NCBI RefSeq assembly: GCF_016650095.1
Contig: NZ_JAENWL010000002.1
Span: 1-49,155 of the forward strand
Origin: Clostridium sp.
GTDB lineage: Bacteria; Bacillota; Clostridia; Clostridiales; Clostridiaceae
Reading direction: 5' to 3'
Length of the DNA: 49,155 nucleotides
The notes under the pieces were generated by a model, which had not been told where the DNA came from, ran no database searches, and saw nothing but the letters and a program-made list of their open reading frames with translations. The position numbers and the translations under genes were made by a program. Positions 8,619 through 17,825 of the stretch are shown one piece after another; position 1 is the stretch's first letter; each line of letters opens with the position of its first letter.

Positions 8619-9671
8619 CTACTTGTTTATAATATCTAGTATTTTCTCTGCTGCATGACCATCACCGAAGATATTTTCTTGATCTTTTTCAGGCTTGAAA
8701 CTAACTATACCATTTAATATTTTTTTCTTATCAGTTCCTACAACTATGTTCCAACCATTTTCCACTGTTTCTACCCATTCAGTCTCATCTCTCATTGTTA
8801 CACAAGGCTTCTTCATAAAGAATGCTTCTTTTTGAACTCCACCACTATCAGTTAATATCTTTTTACAATGCAGTTCAAGACTAATCATATCCAAATATCC
8901 AACTGGTTCAATTATTTTTATGTGATTTTTAAATTTAAATTTATAATCATCCATATACTTTTTTGTTCTAGGATGCAATGGTAATACTATTTTTTCTCCA
9001 CTTTCGTTCAAAGCATCAATGATGTTTTTCAGCCTATTAATATCATTAGTATTTTCTGCTCTATGTATTGTTGTTAATATGAATTCTTCATGATTCAAAT
9101 TTAGGTGATCCATAATAGTAGATTTTTCTTTAGATACCTTAGAAAAGTTAATTGTAGCATCATACATTACATCACCTACATTGTACACTCCATTAGTTAA
9201 TCCTTCATTTTTTAAATTTGCAACTGCCGATGGTGTTGGTACAAATAAATATTTTGATAGGTGGTCTGTTAGTATTCTATTCTGTTCCTCAGGCATATTC
9301 ATATTAAAGCTTCTAAGTCCAGCCTCAACATGAGCTACAGGAATCAATAATTTGCTTGCACATAAAGCTCCTGCCAATGTTGAATTTGTATCTCCATAAA
9401 CTAAAACCATATCTGGCTTTTCTTTTAAATAAATCTCTTCTAACTCTATAAGCATAGCACCAGTTTGTTTTCCATGCCCACCTGAACCTACCCCCAAATT
9501 ATATTTAGGTTTTGGAATTTTAAGCTCTTCGAAAAACACTCTCGACATATTTTCATCGTAATGTTGACCAGTATGAACTAAAATTTCTTCATGCTGCTGT
9601 CTTATAATATTTGACACTGCCGCAGCTTTTATAAATTGCGGTCTTGCTCCAATAACGGTTAATAGTTTCAT
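8619..9671 (-). CDS. wecB: Non-hydrolysing UDP-GlcNAc 2-epimerase
   Basis: A 350-residue cytoplasmic enzyme that interconverts UDP-GlcNAc and UDP-ManNAc. Visible family motifs are 'GARPQFIKAAAVS' at the N-terminus, 'VHTGQHYD', 'VYGDTNSTLAG', 'HVEAGLRS' and 'MPEEQNR' (acidic active-site residues), and 'DSGGVQKEAF' for diphosphate binding. It is the non-hydrolysing type, in contrast with LegG at 24.5 kb. It probably feeds the TagA-like transferase with UDP-ManNAc. It could equally act on the uronic-acid branch, as WbpI does in Pseudomonas (inference). GAGGAG precedes the ATG. Confidence 0.93.
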   Translation of the reverse strand: MKLLTVIGARPQFIKAAAVSNIIRQQHEEILVHTGQHYDENMSRVFFEELKIPKPKYNLGVGSGGHGKQTGAMLIELEEIYLKEKPDMVLVYGDTNSTLAGALCASKLLIPVAHVEAGLRSFNMNMPEEQNRILTDHLSKYLFVPTPSAVANLKNEGLTNGVYNVGDVMYDATINFSKVSKEKSTIMDHLNLNHEEFILTTIHRAENTNDINRLKNIIDALNESGEKIVLPLHPRTKKYMDDYKFKFKNHIKIIEPVGYLDMISLELHCKKILTDSGGVQKEAFFMKKPCVTMRDETEWVETVENGWNIVVGTDKKKILNGIVSFKPEKDQENIFGDGHAAEKILDIINK

Positions 9672-9721
9672 AAAATCCGCTCCTCACTTATTTACAATTA
9701 ATGTTATTAACATATAAAAAG

Positions 9722-10870
9722 TTAATTTTTGATTTTTAAGTTTGCTCCAATAACCGCTGTGTACACTTCCATGAGCTTTTTGGAAACATACTCAGGTGAA
9801 AATTTTTGTTTTATATCTGCAGATATCTCCCGCCTATCAAATTCAATGCTGTTTTTGTACATATACTTCATCACACTTACTAGTGCCTCAAGATCATCAA
9901 CTGGGATCATACGTCCATTCTTTTCATTAACAAATACCTCTGGGCCACCACACTTAGTAGCTATGACGGGAACCCCTGATGCTAATGCTTCAATATAAGC
10001 CACACCAAAGGTTTCAGCACGTGAAGCTAAGACAAAACAATCGCTACTCTTTAGTTTCTCTTTTATAACTGTCCTCGCACAAACCCCCATAAGCACAATT
10101 CTGCCCTCTAAGTGGTACTTCTTTATAATACTTTCCATTTTAGACCTTTCAACACCTTCTCCAAATATGGTCAATGTAACATCTGGAAAATCACAAAAAG
10201 CTATAGAAAATGCTTCAATAGTCAAATCCATCCTTTTCCCATAAACTAAATTTCCTATTGATACAAAGTTAAATGTTTTTCTTTTCCCTGCTGTTGTATA
10301 CGTAAATAAGTCTGTATCAACAATATTAGGAACATAAAGCGCTTTTATATTAAATTTTTCCTTTATGACATTTACTAATGTTGGACTTACTCCAATGACA
10401 ACATCTGCCTGTACATATAATGATTTTGCAATGTTAAATAGTGGTTTCTCTATTACAGGCTTCATTATAAGCGATGAGTGTTCAGTTATAACAAGAGGTA
10501 CATTAATTTGTTGCTTCAGTGTCAAAGCTACATAACCTATATCAGTGAAATGTGCATGTAACATATCTGGTTTTCCCAATTCTTTTAATATAAGTTTATA
10601 CAGAATGCTCAGACTTATACTAGTCACTTTGTGCAAAATTGCTTCCGGTAGTCTACCACCTGGAATGTTTATTACATAAACATTAACGCCATCTACTTCA
10701 TGCCGCTGCACACCCCATTTACGCCACCGTCTTATGGACCTAACATCAACTGCAGCAAAAACCACTTTGCAACCTGCTTTAGCTAGAGCTTTAGCCTGGT
10801 CAAATTCAAATATACCGTTCATCTTATATTTATTTGTCGGATATCCACGTGATATGATCATGACATACAT
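9722..10870 (-). CDS. GT4-family glycosyltransferase
   Basis: A 382-residue retaining glycosyltransferase. 'SRGYPTNKYKMNGIFEFDQAKAL' opens the acceptor domain, 'HAHFTDIGYVAL' and 'ITEHSS' are in mid-domain, 'FVSIGNLVYGKRMDL' opens the donor domain, and 'SRAETFGVAYIEALASGVPVI' is a complete GT4 E-x7-E motif. That stretch is closest in style to TuaC/EpsD-like enzymes. Substrates are not predictable. GAGAGGAG stands nine bases before the ATG. A 71-base gap separates it from the upstream Wzy-like gene. Confidence 0.9.
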   Translation of the reverse strand: MYVMIISRGYPTNKYKMNGIFEFDQAKALAKAGCKVVFAAVDVRSIRRWRKWGVQRHEVDGVNVYVINIPGGRLPEAILHKVTSISLSILYKLILKELGKPDMLHAHFTDIGYVALTLKQQINVPLVITEHSSLIMKPVIEKPLFNIAKSLYVQADVVIGVSPTLVNVIKEKFNIKALYVPNIVDTDLFTYTTAGKRKTFNFVSIGNLVYGKRMDLTIEAFSIAFCDFPDVTLTIFGEGVERSKMESIIKKYHLEGRIVLMGVCARTVIKEKLKSSDCFVLASRAETFGVAYIEALASGVPVIATKCGGPEVFVNEKNGRMIPVDDLEALVSVMKYMYKNSIEFDRREISADIKQKFSPEYVSKKLMEVYTAVIGANLKIKN

Positions 10871-10941
10871 TAAATTATGCTCCTCTCATATTGGATCTAT
10901 GTCAATAGTATAGACAAAAATCCACTATCCCATCTTATTTT

Positions 10942-12384
10942 TTATATATCATCCACATTAATTTTCTCAATTAAAGAACCTTCTTTATTTTTAAGTTCTA
11001 CAATTGTAAATATCAGCCATATAATTAATGTTCCTGTAATTACACCTTTATGATCAAATTCAATTCCTGTTAGCACAGAATAAATCATATATATTATAAT
11101 TGATGTAAAAACGCCTCTATTTTCATCGTAATTTTGAAAAATAACCTTTATTCTATTTATAATTATAATAAAGAATAAAATAGAACATACAAATCCAAAC
11201 TCTACCGCAATTTGAAGCCACAAATTATGTGCGTTTTCCATAGCATAATTTGCAATAGGTGCCTTTATTCTAAACGATTGTGGAAAGGTTAAGTATGCAT
11301 CCATAGCAAATTTTTTATATAAGTCAGCGAAAGTTGCACCGCCTGCACCAAATGGATATTTAATTACGATTTTGATACTTGCAACAATTGCTTGTAATCT
11401 TGCCATCATTGACTCATTTTTGAAAAAAGCAGCATTTATTTCACCTCTATGTAGTATAAATACAACGAGCCACCTTGATGAAAGTAAAAAAGCTATTCCT
11501 AAGAAATATACAATTTTCTTATATTTTTGACTTATTAACATAATAAAAGTCACTATAAGAAATGAAATCCACGCGCCTCTACTAAATGTAATAGTTAATG
11601 ACACCATATATATAAGTAAAGAACCATATACAAATGTTTTCTCTTTTTTATTAAGTTTTCTATATAAAATTAATTCTAAAACTAATGGTACAACCAGAAG
11701 TAATATGCCTGCAAATATATTTACATTATGATATCCAAAAGTTATAAGATTTCTATGAATCCTAATTTCTCCTAATGACAAATGGTTCATAAATACTTGT
11801 GTAAATCCATAAAAGCATGTTAAATCTAAACTTAATATCAGTGCATAGTAAATGTTTTTTATATCAACATTTTTAAAATTAACTAAAGTGGTTAACATAA
11901 ACATAACAGGAACTAAAACAGATATAAATGTGCTGCTTAAGCTTGTCATTATATGCTCTGAGAATATATTGCTATTAATTGCTAATAAAACAAAAATCAG
12001 AATCATAATTAAAAATTTGCTACTAAGTGATTCTTTATTATACAATTTTTCTTTAACAAATTTACCGATTTTCTTTATATTTAATATAAACATTATAGTA
12101 ATGTAAATACTTTCGTAGGATACTTTTATAAATAATATATCGAAATAAACAATCTTTCTAGCCGTAACAAATATTGGCAAACACAGAATAAATAAAAATA
12201 TAGATTTTTTCATATCATAAAATGCACAATATAATGCAAGCAATAGCATTACAGTCGCAATTGACGCCATTCCAGAATCTTTTATACCAATTTTTTTTAC
12301 TAAAAACATAAAAACAACTATAGCTACTATAATCATGCTACATAAAAGTATATAATTTTTCTTTAAATTTTCTTTAATATTCAT
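10942..12384 (-). CDS. O-antigen ligase/Wzy-like polymerase (copy 2)
   Basis: A 480-residue polytopic membrane protein with about 12 helices and PF04932 features: 'FGYHNVNIFAGILLLV', 'TFSRGAWISFLIV', then a long outer loop containing 'YPFGAGGATFADLYKKF' and 'MENAHNLWLQIAVEFG'. The Arg in 'SRG' and the 'AHN' motif correspond to the functional residues of Wzy/WaaL proteins. It shares family but little obvious sequence with copy 1. It lies directly downstream of the solute-binding-like gene and MurJ-like copy 2, suggesting a second flippase-polymerase pair. AAGGAG precedes the ATG. Confidence 0.85.
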   Translation of the reverse strand: MNIKENLKKNYILLCSMIIVAIVVFMFLVKKIGIKDSGMASIATVMLLLALYCAFYDMKKSIFLFILCLPIFVTARKIVYFDILFIKVSYESIYITIMFILNIKKIGKFVKEKLYNKESLSSKFLIMILIFVLLAINSNIFSEHIMTSLSSTFISVLVPVMFMLTTLVNFKNVDIKNIYYALILSLDLTCFYGFTQVFMNHLSLGEIRIHRNLITFGYHNVNIFAGILLLVVPLVLELILYRKLNKKEKTFVYGSLLIYMVSLTITFSRGAWISFLIVTFIMLISQKYKKIVYFLGIAFLLSSRWLVVFILHRGEINAAFFKNESMMARLQAIVASIKIVIKYPFGAGGATFADLYKKFAMDAYLTFPQSFRIKAPIANYAMENAHNLWLQIAVEFGFVCSILFFIIIINRIKVIFQNYDENRGVFTSIIIYMIYSVLTGIEFDHKGVITGTLIIWLIFTIVELKNKEGSLIEKINVDDI

Positions 12385-12419
12385 AATTTCTCCTTACGTC
12401 TTAAACTTCTTAAACACAA

Positions 12420-13763
12420 TTATTTTTCCATAAATTTACTAACATCTAAAGAATAATTATCTACCATAGTTTTGGTATACCCTTCAAAATTCTTGTTGAG
12501 TTTCTTTATAACATCTTCTACCTTTTGCTGCCCACTAATAGCATCGTAGAATAATTGTTTTGTAACTCCTTGATCGTAATTTATGGAAATACTAGCATCA
12601 AATAGCTCGTTTTTAAAATTAGCCTTATTGTTATATTCTTTATATATATCATTTTTTTGAATAGCGTTTTCCATGAAAATTGGAAGTGCTTTATTAGAAG
12701 CTAATAATTGGTTATTTATTTCTTTATCTAAAAATAAATCAAAAACTTTTTTGATAGCTTCTTTGTTCTTATCTGCATTGTCTACATTTTTATTTACTAC
12801 AAGAGCAGTAGAATTCTCTGTAAAATAATAATTTTGTGAATCTTTTATATCTATCTTCGGTAGTTCAGATATACCAATAGAAAAATTAAGAGGCATAATA
12901 TTATCAAAATAGTTCTTGTCTTCAAAAGTACTGATGATCATAGCTGTCTTTTGCGCCGCAAAATCTCTTCTTAAGTCTAATCTGTTATTATTCATAAAAT
13001 CTTTATCTATTAAACCTAATGAATACATCTTACTATAAATGTTTAAAATATCCTTTGAATAGTCAAAATTATACTTTCCATTTTTATAATCCCAAAAAGT
13101 TGTATAAATACTTCCTTTATTTACACTCATTTCACCAATAGAAGTTTTGAGTTCTCCATAAGTACAAGCAGGAAATTCAAAAGGTATAACATTTGGATAA
13201 GCTTTTTTGATTTTTATTGCATAATCTAAAACTTCATCAAATGTTTTAGGTTGTGATTCTGGATCTATTCCCGCCCCTTTTAACATTTCTTTGTTCCATA
13301 CAAACTTAACATTATTACCTAATATTTTTACCCCCATTGGTTTTTTCTCATAATATAACAAATTTTCTTTACCAATTTTATCGATATCTAATCCGAACTG
13401 TTCCATATCCATTAAGCTCTCATATCTATATAATTCATAATATCCATATTGAAAAATATCGGGTTTATCCGTTGAAGCTAAAGCAGTTCTTAATAAATTA
13501 AAGTAGTCATCATTTTCCATTCTAAAAGCTATATAGATATTATCTTTATTTTCTTCATTATATCTTTCTATCTGATTTATTCTAGCCTCTGCCTCAGGCG
13601 AGTTTTTTAACCAAACACTTACTACATATTTACCTTTAGTTAAATCATTTTCATCCATTATTTTAGCTTCTTGTACTAATTTAAATCTATATGCATATGA
13701 CATTGCTACAAAAACTATCACAAGTAGTATATAGACTTTATACTTTAAAGGAAATTTCTTCAA
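12420..13763 (-). CDS. Membrane-anchored extracellular solute-binding-like protein
   Basis: A protein of about 447 residues with one N-terminal hydrophobic segment ('VYILLVIVFVAMSYAYRF') and no lipobox Cys, so it is probably tethered by an uncleaved helix. The rest resembles family-1 sugar-binding proteins: 'VVSVWLKNSPEAEARINQIERYN' at the start, 'PDIFQYGYYELYRY', 'WNKEMLKGAGIDPESQPKT' and 'TENSTALVVNKNV'. No ABC permease or ATPase gene is near. A role in binding the exported glycan or a sugar outside the cell is a guess. The track's ATG abuts AAAGAGG with no spacing, so the TTG three codons later, at nine bases, is preferred. Confidence 0.78.
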   Translation of the reverse strand: MKKFPLKYKVYILLVIVFVAMSYAYRFKLVQEAKIMDENDLTKGKYVVSVWLKNSPEAEARINQIERYNEENKDNIYIAFRMENDDYFNLLRTALASTDKPDIFQYGYYELYRYESLMDMEQFGLDIDKIGKENLLYYEKKPMGVKILGNNVKFVWNKEMLKGAGIDPESQPKTFDEVLDYAIKIKKAYPNVIPFEFPACTYGELKTSIGEMSVNKGSIYTTFWDYKNGKYNFDYSKDILNIYSKMYSLGLIDKDFMNNNRLDLRRDFAAQKTAMIISTFEDKNYFDNIMPLNFSIGISELPKIDIKDSQNYYFTENSTALVVNKNVDNADKNKEAIKKVFDLFLDKEINNQLLASNKALPIFMENAIQKNDIYKEYNNKANFKNELFDASISINYDQGVTKQLFYDAISGQQKVEDVIKKLNKNFEGYTKTMVDNYSLDVSKFMEK

Positions 13764-13821
13764 AAATATCATCCTCTTTCTTATTTTAAATCATCACTTA
13801 CAGTGATGCACTATTTACGTA

Positions 13822-15360
13822 TTATCTTTTTTTTAGTGCTTTAAAAGATAATATAAACTCCAACTCCTTAACCTTCAAAATTGCGAGGGAAAGTGTATAG
13901 CATATAGCCCCTATTACAGTGACTATAAGTATTTTTGCTGCTAATAAAACAGTACTGTCTCTAGGAATAATTATATTTACACCTTTGTTCGATATTGTTA
14001 CTACTATCATCATAAAAATGCCCGCAATTAGCGATTTAATAAATACCGTTTCAATTTTTCTAAATTTAATATTTTTCAACTTAAATTTAAGTTCTACAGC
14101 CATAATTATTGCCATAATAGTTACCGAAATTGTACTTGCAAGCGCCAAACCAACAACTCCATATTTAGGTGCTAATAATACTATTAATATAATATTTAAA
14201 ATTATTAAAACGAATCCATTAATCATTGGAGTTACAGTATTTCTTGTAGAATAAAATACTTTACTTAAAATATCGATTAATGAATATCCCAAACCTGAAA
14301 AGGCTAAATATTTCAAACATAATGCTGTACTTACGGTTGCAGCGGTATCAAACTTTCCATGCCCCAGTGTTAATTTTACTATTGGTGTACTTAATGCTGC
14401 GAGTCCGAATACAAGGGGCACGGCAATAAGAATTACTACATTTACAGATTTGATAAATAAATTTTTAAAACCCTCGTGGTCATTTTGTGCAAATCTCTCC
14501 GTAAGCATAGGATAAAATACTGTTGTTATCGATACAATAAAAACTTGACTTATTAAGGTACTTAGCTTGCTTGCGTAATCTACAACAGATATACTACCGG
14601 CCCCCAGTCTTGATGCATAATCACTAGCCACTATTACATTTATTTGATTTACTGCGGTGCTTATCAAAGTAGGTATTGCAAGCTTAAGCATTCCCCTTAC
14701 ATTTTCATCTTTTAAATTAATATACATTTTATATTTATAGTTTGGCATAAATGGTCTCTGTATCATCATTTGTGCAACAGAGCTTATAAGAAACGCAATT
14801 ACTGCTGCAATAATACCATACTTGTAGAACACTAAAATCCCCACAATAACCACAATACTTGAAACTATTCCAGTAAGTGCAGGTTGAAGAAATATACCAT
14901 AGGATTGTAAATATCCTGTATATAACCCACTTAACGCAAGGAAAATAATAGATGGCATAGCTATTTTGGTCATAAACACAGTTTTAGCTATTGCCTCACT
15001 ATTAAATCCACTAGCCATTGTTTGTGTTAGTTCTGTTGAGAAAACTATTCCCAGTAAAGTCAAAATAAAACATAATACAAAAAGAATATTCAAGATATTA
15101 TTAAAGAATTCATTAGCTTCCTTAATATCATCCTTTACTTTTGAAAAAGCGGGTATAAAACTGGTGGTAAGGGCTGCACCTACACATCCATAAAATATAT
15201 AGGGTATACGTGTTGCTGTTTTAAATATATCAGATTCTATACTTGCTCCAAACTGAGCTGCAATTATAAACTCTCTAACAGTACCTATCAATTTGCTCAG
15301 AATAAGGATCATAGCAATCATGGCACTATATTTAGCTACATTTTTTATCTTAGTACTCAT
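13822..15360 (-). CDS. MurJ/MviN-family lipid-linked glycan flippase (copy 2)
   Basis: A 512-residue polytopic membrane protein with about 14 helices. 'LSKLIGTVREFIIAAQFG' is the MurJ helix-1 signature, and 'VAQMMIQRPFM' and 'LSKVFYSTRNTVTP' are further family blocks. It is clearly homologous to copy 1 at 1.8 kb but not a recent duplicate. Its ATG follows the stop of the deacetylase-like gene with no gap, so translation is coupled. GAGG lies eight bases before the ATG. It probably flips a lipid-linked repeat for the polymerase-like protein encoded two genes downstream. Confidence 0.9.
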   Translation of the reverse strand: MSTKIKNVAKYSAMIAMILILSKLIGTVREFIIAAQFGASIESDIFKTATRIPYIFYGCVGAALTTSFIPAFSKVKDDIKEANEFFNNILNILFVLCFILTLLGIVFSTELTQTMASGFNSEAIAKTVFMTKIAMPSIIFLALSGLYTGYLQSYGIFLQPALTGIVSSIVVIVGILVFYKYGIIAAVIAFLISSVAQMMIQRPFMPNYKYKMYINLKDENVRGMLKLAIPTLISTAVNQINVIVASDYASRLGAGSISVVDYASKLSTLISQVFIVSITTVFYPMLTERFAQNDHEGFKNLFIKSVNVVILIAVPLVFGLAALSTPIVKLTLGHGKFDTAATVSTALCLKYLAFSGLGYSLIDILSKVFYSTRNTVTPMINGFVLIILNIILIVLLAPKYGVVGLALASTISVTIMAIIMAVELKFKLKNIKFRKIETVFIKSLIAGIFMMIVVTISNKGVNIIIPRDSTVLLAAKILIVTVIGAICYTLSLAILKVKELEFILSFKALKKR

Positions 15361-16755
15361 TTAATTTACCTCACTATCAGCTCTCAAAATCTGAAAGAAC
15401 TGCTCCAATTGTTCCTTTTGTTTTTCATATCTAGCAGTTAAATCTTTAGCTAGCACAAATCTTCCACCTTTTTCATTTACATAATCTAGTATTTTCTCAT
15501 ACATTACTTTATATTCATTATCATAAATTACTCTTTGATGCCATAATACAGACGAAGTTCCTCCATAAAGTATTACCTCATCTATAATTTTCTTAATGCT
15601 ATACCATTTATCCTCAAAGGTAATTTGTCTTTCCATAATTATACCATCCATTATCACTAGCGGAACCTCAAAAATTGGTATTATTGCATCACTATCTATA
15701 TTATAGGGTATAAATGCTTGTGTGGTACTCGCTCTAAATCCATTTATATCTGAGTATCCTAAAGTAGAGTCACACTGTATACCTGAGTTATTTAACACTT
15801 CCCAGGTAACCGGAACATTAAATCTAAGCCAATGATTTTTGCCACTTATTATTTTAGTATTAGTAAAATTTTCTATAAATACAATTTCATCCTTAATCTT
15901 TTTCTCGTCATTATATGAAAAAAAGTTAACATGTAACCCTATATCAAAGTGAGGGTCATTTATAAGCAATCCTATCTCTTTTTTTATACTGCTCAATTCA
16001 TACCTTTTACCTAGTCTATGCTTCATTCCTACAATAAAATAAAACTCTGATTTTGCATTTTTTTGTTTTTCAATTTTTATATAGTTTTTTATTTGCAAAT
16101 GTCTATTATACAATATGTCAAATATTAGTGTTTTAGCGTTTTTAATGAAGGGAGCTTTTCTTAATAACATTTGTTTGCAATTATGTAATAGTACATATCT
16201 GTTTTTACTGTTAATATTGTCCACGTCATGATTTAGGAATATTTCAAATTGTCTTTTCTTTAACCTCAAATCCTCATTGAAATACTTGATAGCTTCATAT
16301 AGTATATGTGAATTAACATCAAAAAAAGGTATATCTATCTTTTCTACTCTATTACTATACTTACCAATAAATCTTTCCATTGAATCTTTTTTAGGTATTT
16401 CATACTCTTCTTTGCAAGATAATAAATAAAATGATAACATTATTATATCAAAGGTAAATGTAACGTTGCCATCATTTATATAAAAGGGCATTTCTATATT
16501 GTCTTTAAAAGACATGAATGTTTTACTCATGTATTTATAGAAAAATATTTTTTTTTCATCGGAACAAATTCTCTCATAAGGTATATATATATTTCCTGAT
16601 TGTTTAGGTTTAATTCCATAATATATATTCACACTATTGTCTAATGACTTAAATGAAACTTTTATCTCTTCATCATAATCTTTTGTAATATAATATATTG
16701 TATATAAAATTTTACGACTATCTTTATTTTCTTTATCTATTATAAAATTTATCAT
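15361..16755 (-). CDS. Polysaccharide-deacetylase-like protein with extended N-terminal domain
   Basis: A 464-residue protein. The N-terminal 170 residues have no motif I recognise beyond resemblance to the domain often fused to such proteins (DUF7033 type). The C-terminal part resembles a NodB-like barrel: 'FLNHDVDNINS' for the paired Asp residues, 'DIGLHVNFFSYND', 'NHWLRFNVPVTWEVL', 'GYSDINGFRAS' and 'SSVLWHQR'. No signal peptide or membrane segment is seen, so it is probably cytoplasmic and may act on sugar precursors or lipid-linked intermediates. The metal-binding set is not a textbook CE4 triad, so catalysis is uncertain. AAAGGTG precedes the ATG. Confidence 0.78.
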   Translation of the reverse strand: MINFIIDKENKDSRKILYTIYYITKDYDEEIKVSFKSLDNSVNIYYGIKPKQSGNIYIPYERICSDEKKIFFYKYMSKTFMSFKDNIEMPFYINDGNVTFTFDIIMLSFYLLSCKEEYEIPKKDSMERFIGKYSNRVEKIDIPFFDVNSHILYEAIKYFNEDLRLKKRQFEIFLNHDVDNINSKNRYVLLHNCKQMLLRKAPFIKNAKTLIFDILYNRHLQIKNYIKIEKQKNAKSEFYFIVGMKHRLGKRYELSSIKKEIGLLINDPHFDIGLHVNFFSYNDEKKIKDEIVFIENFTNTKIISGKNHWLRFNVPVTWEVLNNSGIQCDSTLGYSDINGFRASTTQAFIPYNIDSDAIIPIFEVPLVIMDGIIMERQITFEDKWYSIKKIIDEVILYGGTSSVLWHQRVIYDNEYKVMYEKILDYVNEKGGRFVLAKDLTARYEKQKEQLEQFFQILRADSEVN

Positions 16756-16758
16756 ACT

Positions 16759-17757
16759 TTACACCTTTAGAACTTTTCTTATAATATTTTTATTTTTCCG
16801 GAGTAATTTATAAGTTACGGCAAATATAAAACTACTTTTGTTCACATTATGTATTATCTTTTGGTAACCACCAAATTTTCTAAAATATTTTTCTATGTTT
16901 TTTATACTAGAACCCTCAAAATCAAATCCTTTTGAAACTTGCGCAGCAAACTTAATGCTTTCCCATAATAATAGGGTTTGCACACCACTTTTTCTATATA
17001 TAGGGTCACTTCCCCCAATAAGATAATAAGCACATTTTGAGTCATACACTATATAATTAGCTGCTAAAATATTATTATTATCATCTATTCCGAAAAGTAT
17101 CTTCCTGCAGTTTTTTGCTTTCAACTTCTCATCCATATTCCTTAAAAATTCGAAAGAGTATGGCATCTCCATACCTTGCCTTTTAAAGGTTTTTTTATTT
17201 ATCTCATAAAATTGCTCTATGCTTAGGTCTGATACTACTTTTATATTGTTTTTCACTGCTTTATTTATTGAATATTTCACATCATATTGGAAATTCGAAT
17301 ATATTTTATCTAAATCTTGTAAATCTTCAATTACATATGTATAACTAATAGCTGTGCTATATCCTTCCCAAATAAAAGGTAAAAAGTTTGTAAAATTGTA
17401 ACTAAAGTTATAATCAAACAGCCTACAGTGCTGTAGTTTTTCAATAAGTGATACTATTATTGATGTTTCTTTTGATAGCACCGTTGAATACTTAGCTTTA
17501 CTAGAGGATTTAGGTAATAAAATACCTAATTGTGGGGTTAATTTAGGATTTCTATATAACTCACCACGTGTATATGGTAAAGCAATACCGCCAATAAATT
17601 GATTGTTTTCTTCAACAACTAAAATCTTAAACTGAACACAAACAGCTTTTAACCATTGTATTTTACTAAATAAAGTTCCTTGAGGAGACTCATCCACAAA
17701 GTTATCCCATTTATAAAATTCTTCTTCATTGATATATCTGACACTAAAATTAGCCAT
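16759..17757 (-). CDS. FemAB-like GNAT acyltransferase (PF13480 type)
   Basis: A 332-residue cytoplasmic protein of the GNAT/FemAB-like fold found in many exopolysaccharide loci. 'ESPQGTLFSKIQWLKA' at the start is the usual opening, 'DVKYSINKAVKNNIKV' is the basic mid-domain helix, and 'GGSDPIYRKSGVQTLLLWESIKFA' followed by 'FDFEGSSIKNIEKYFRKFGG' is the conserved acyl-CoA or aminoacyl-donor region. It could add an acyl or aminoacyl group to a sugar; the donor is unknown. It ends three bases before the deacetylase-like gene. The start is the ATG of MANFSV, eight bases after GGAG; the track's GTG lies inside the ribosome-binding region. Confidence 0.82.
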   Translation of the reverse strand: MANFSVRYINEEEFYKWDNFVDESPQGTLFSKIQWLKAVCVQFKILVVEENNQFIGGIALPYTRGELYRNPKLTPQLGILLPKSSSKAKYSTVLSKETSIIVSLIEKLQHCRLFDYNFSYNFTNFLPFIWEGYSTAISYTYVIEDLQDLDKIYSNFQYDVKYSINKAVKNNIKVVSDLSIEQFYEINKKTFKRQGMEMPYSFEFLRNMDEKLKAKNCRKILFGIDDNNNILAANYIVYDSKCAYYLIGGSDPIYRKSGVQTLLLWESIKFAAQVSKGFDFEGSSIKNIEKYFRKFGGYQKIIHNVNKSSFIFAVTYKLLRKNKNIIRKVLKV

Positions 17758-17825
17758 TTTATTCACTCCATGTATTATTTTCCATACGGAAATTTAGAAA
17801 TAGTAACTCCAAAACAATACTTCAA

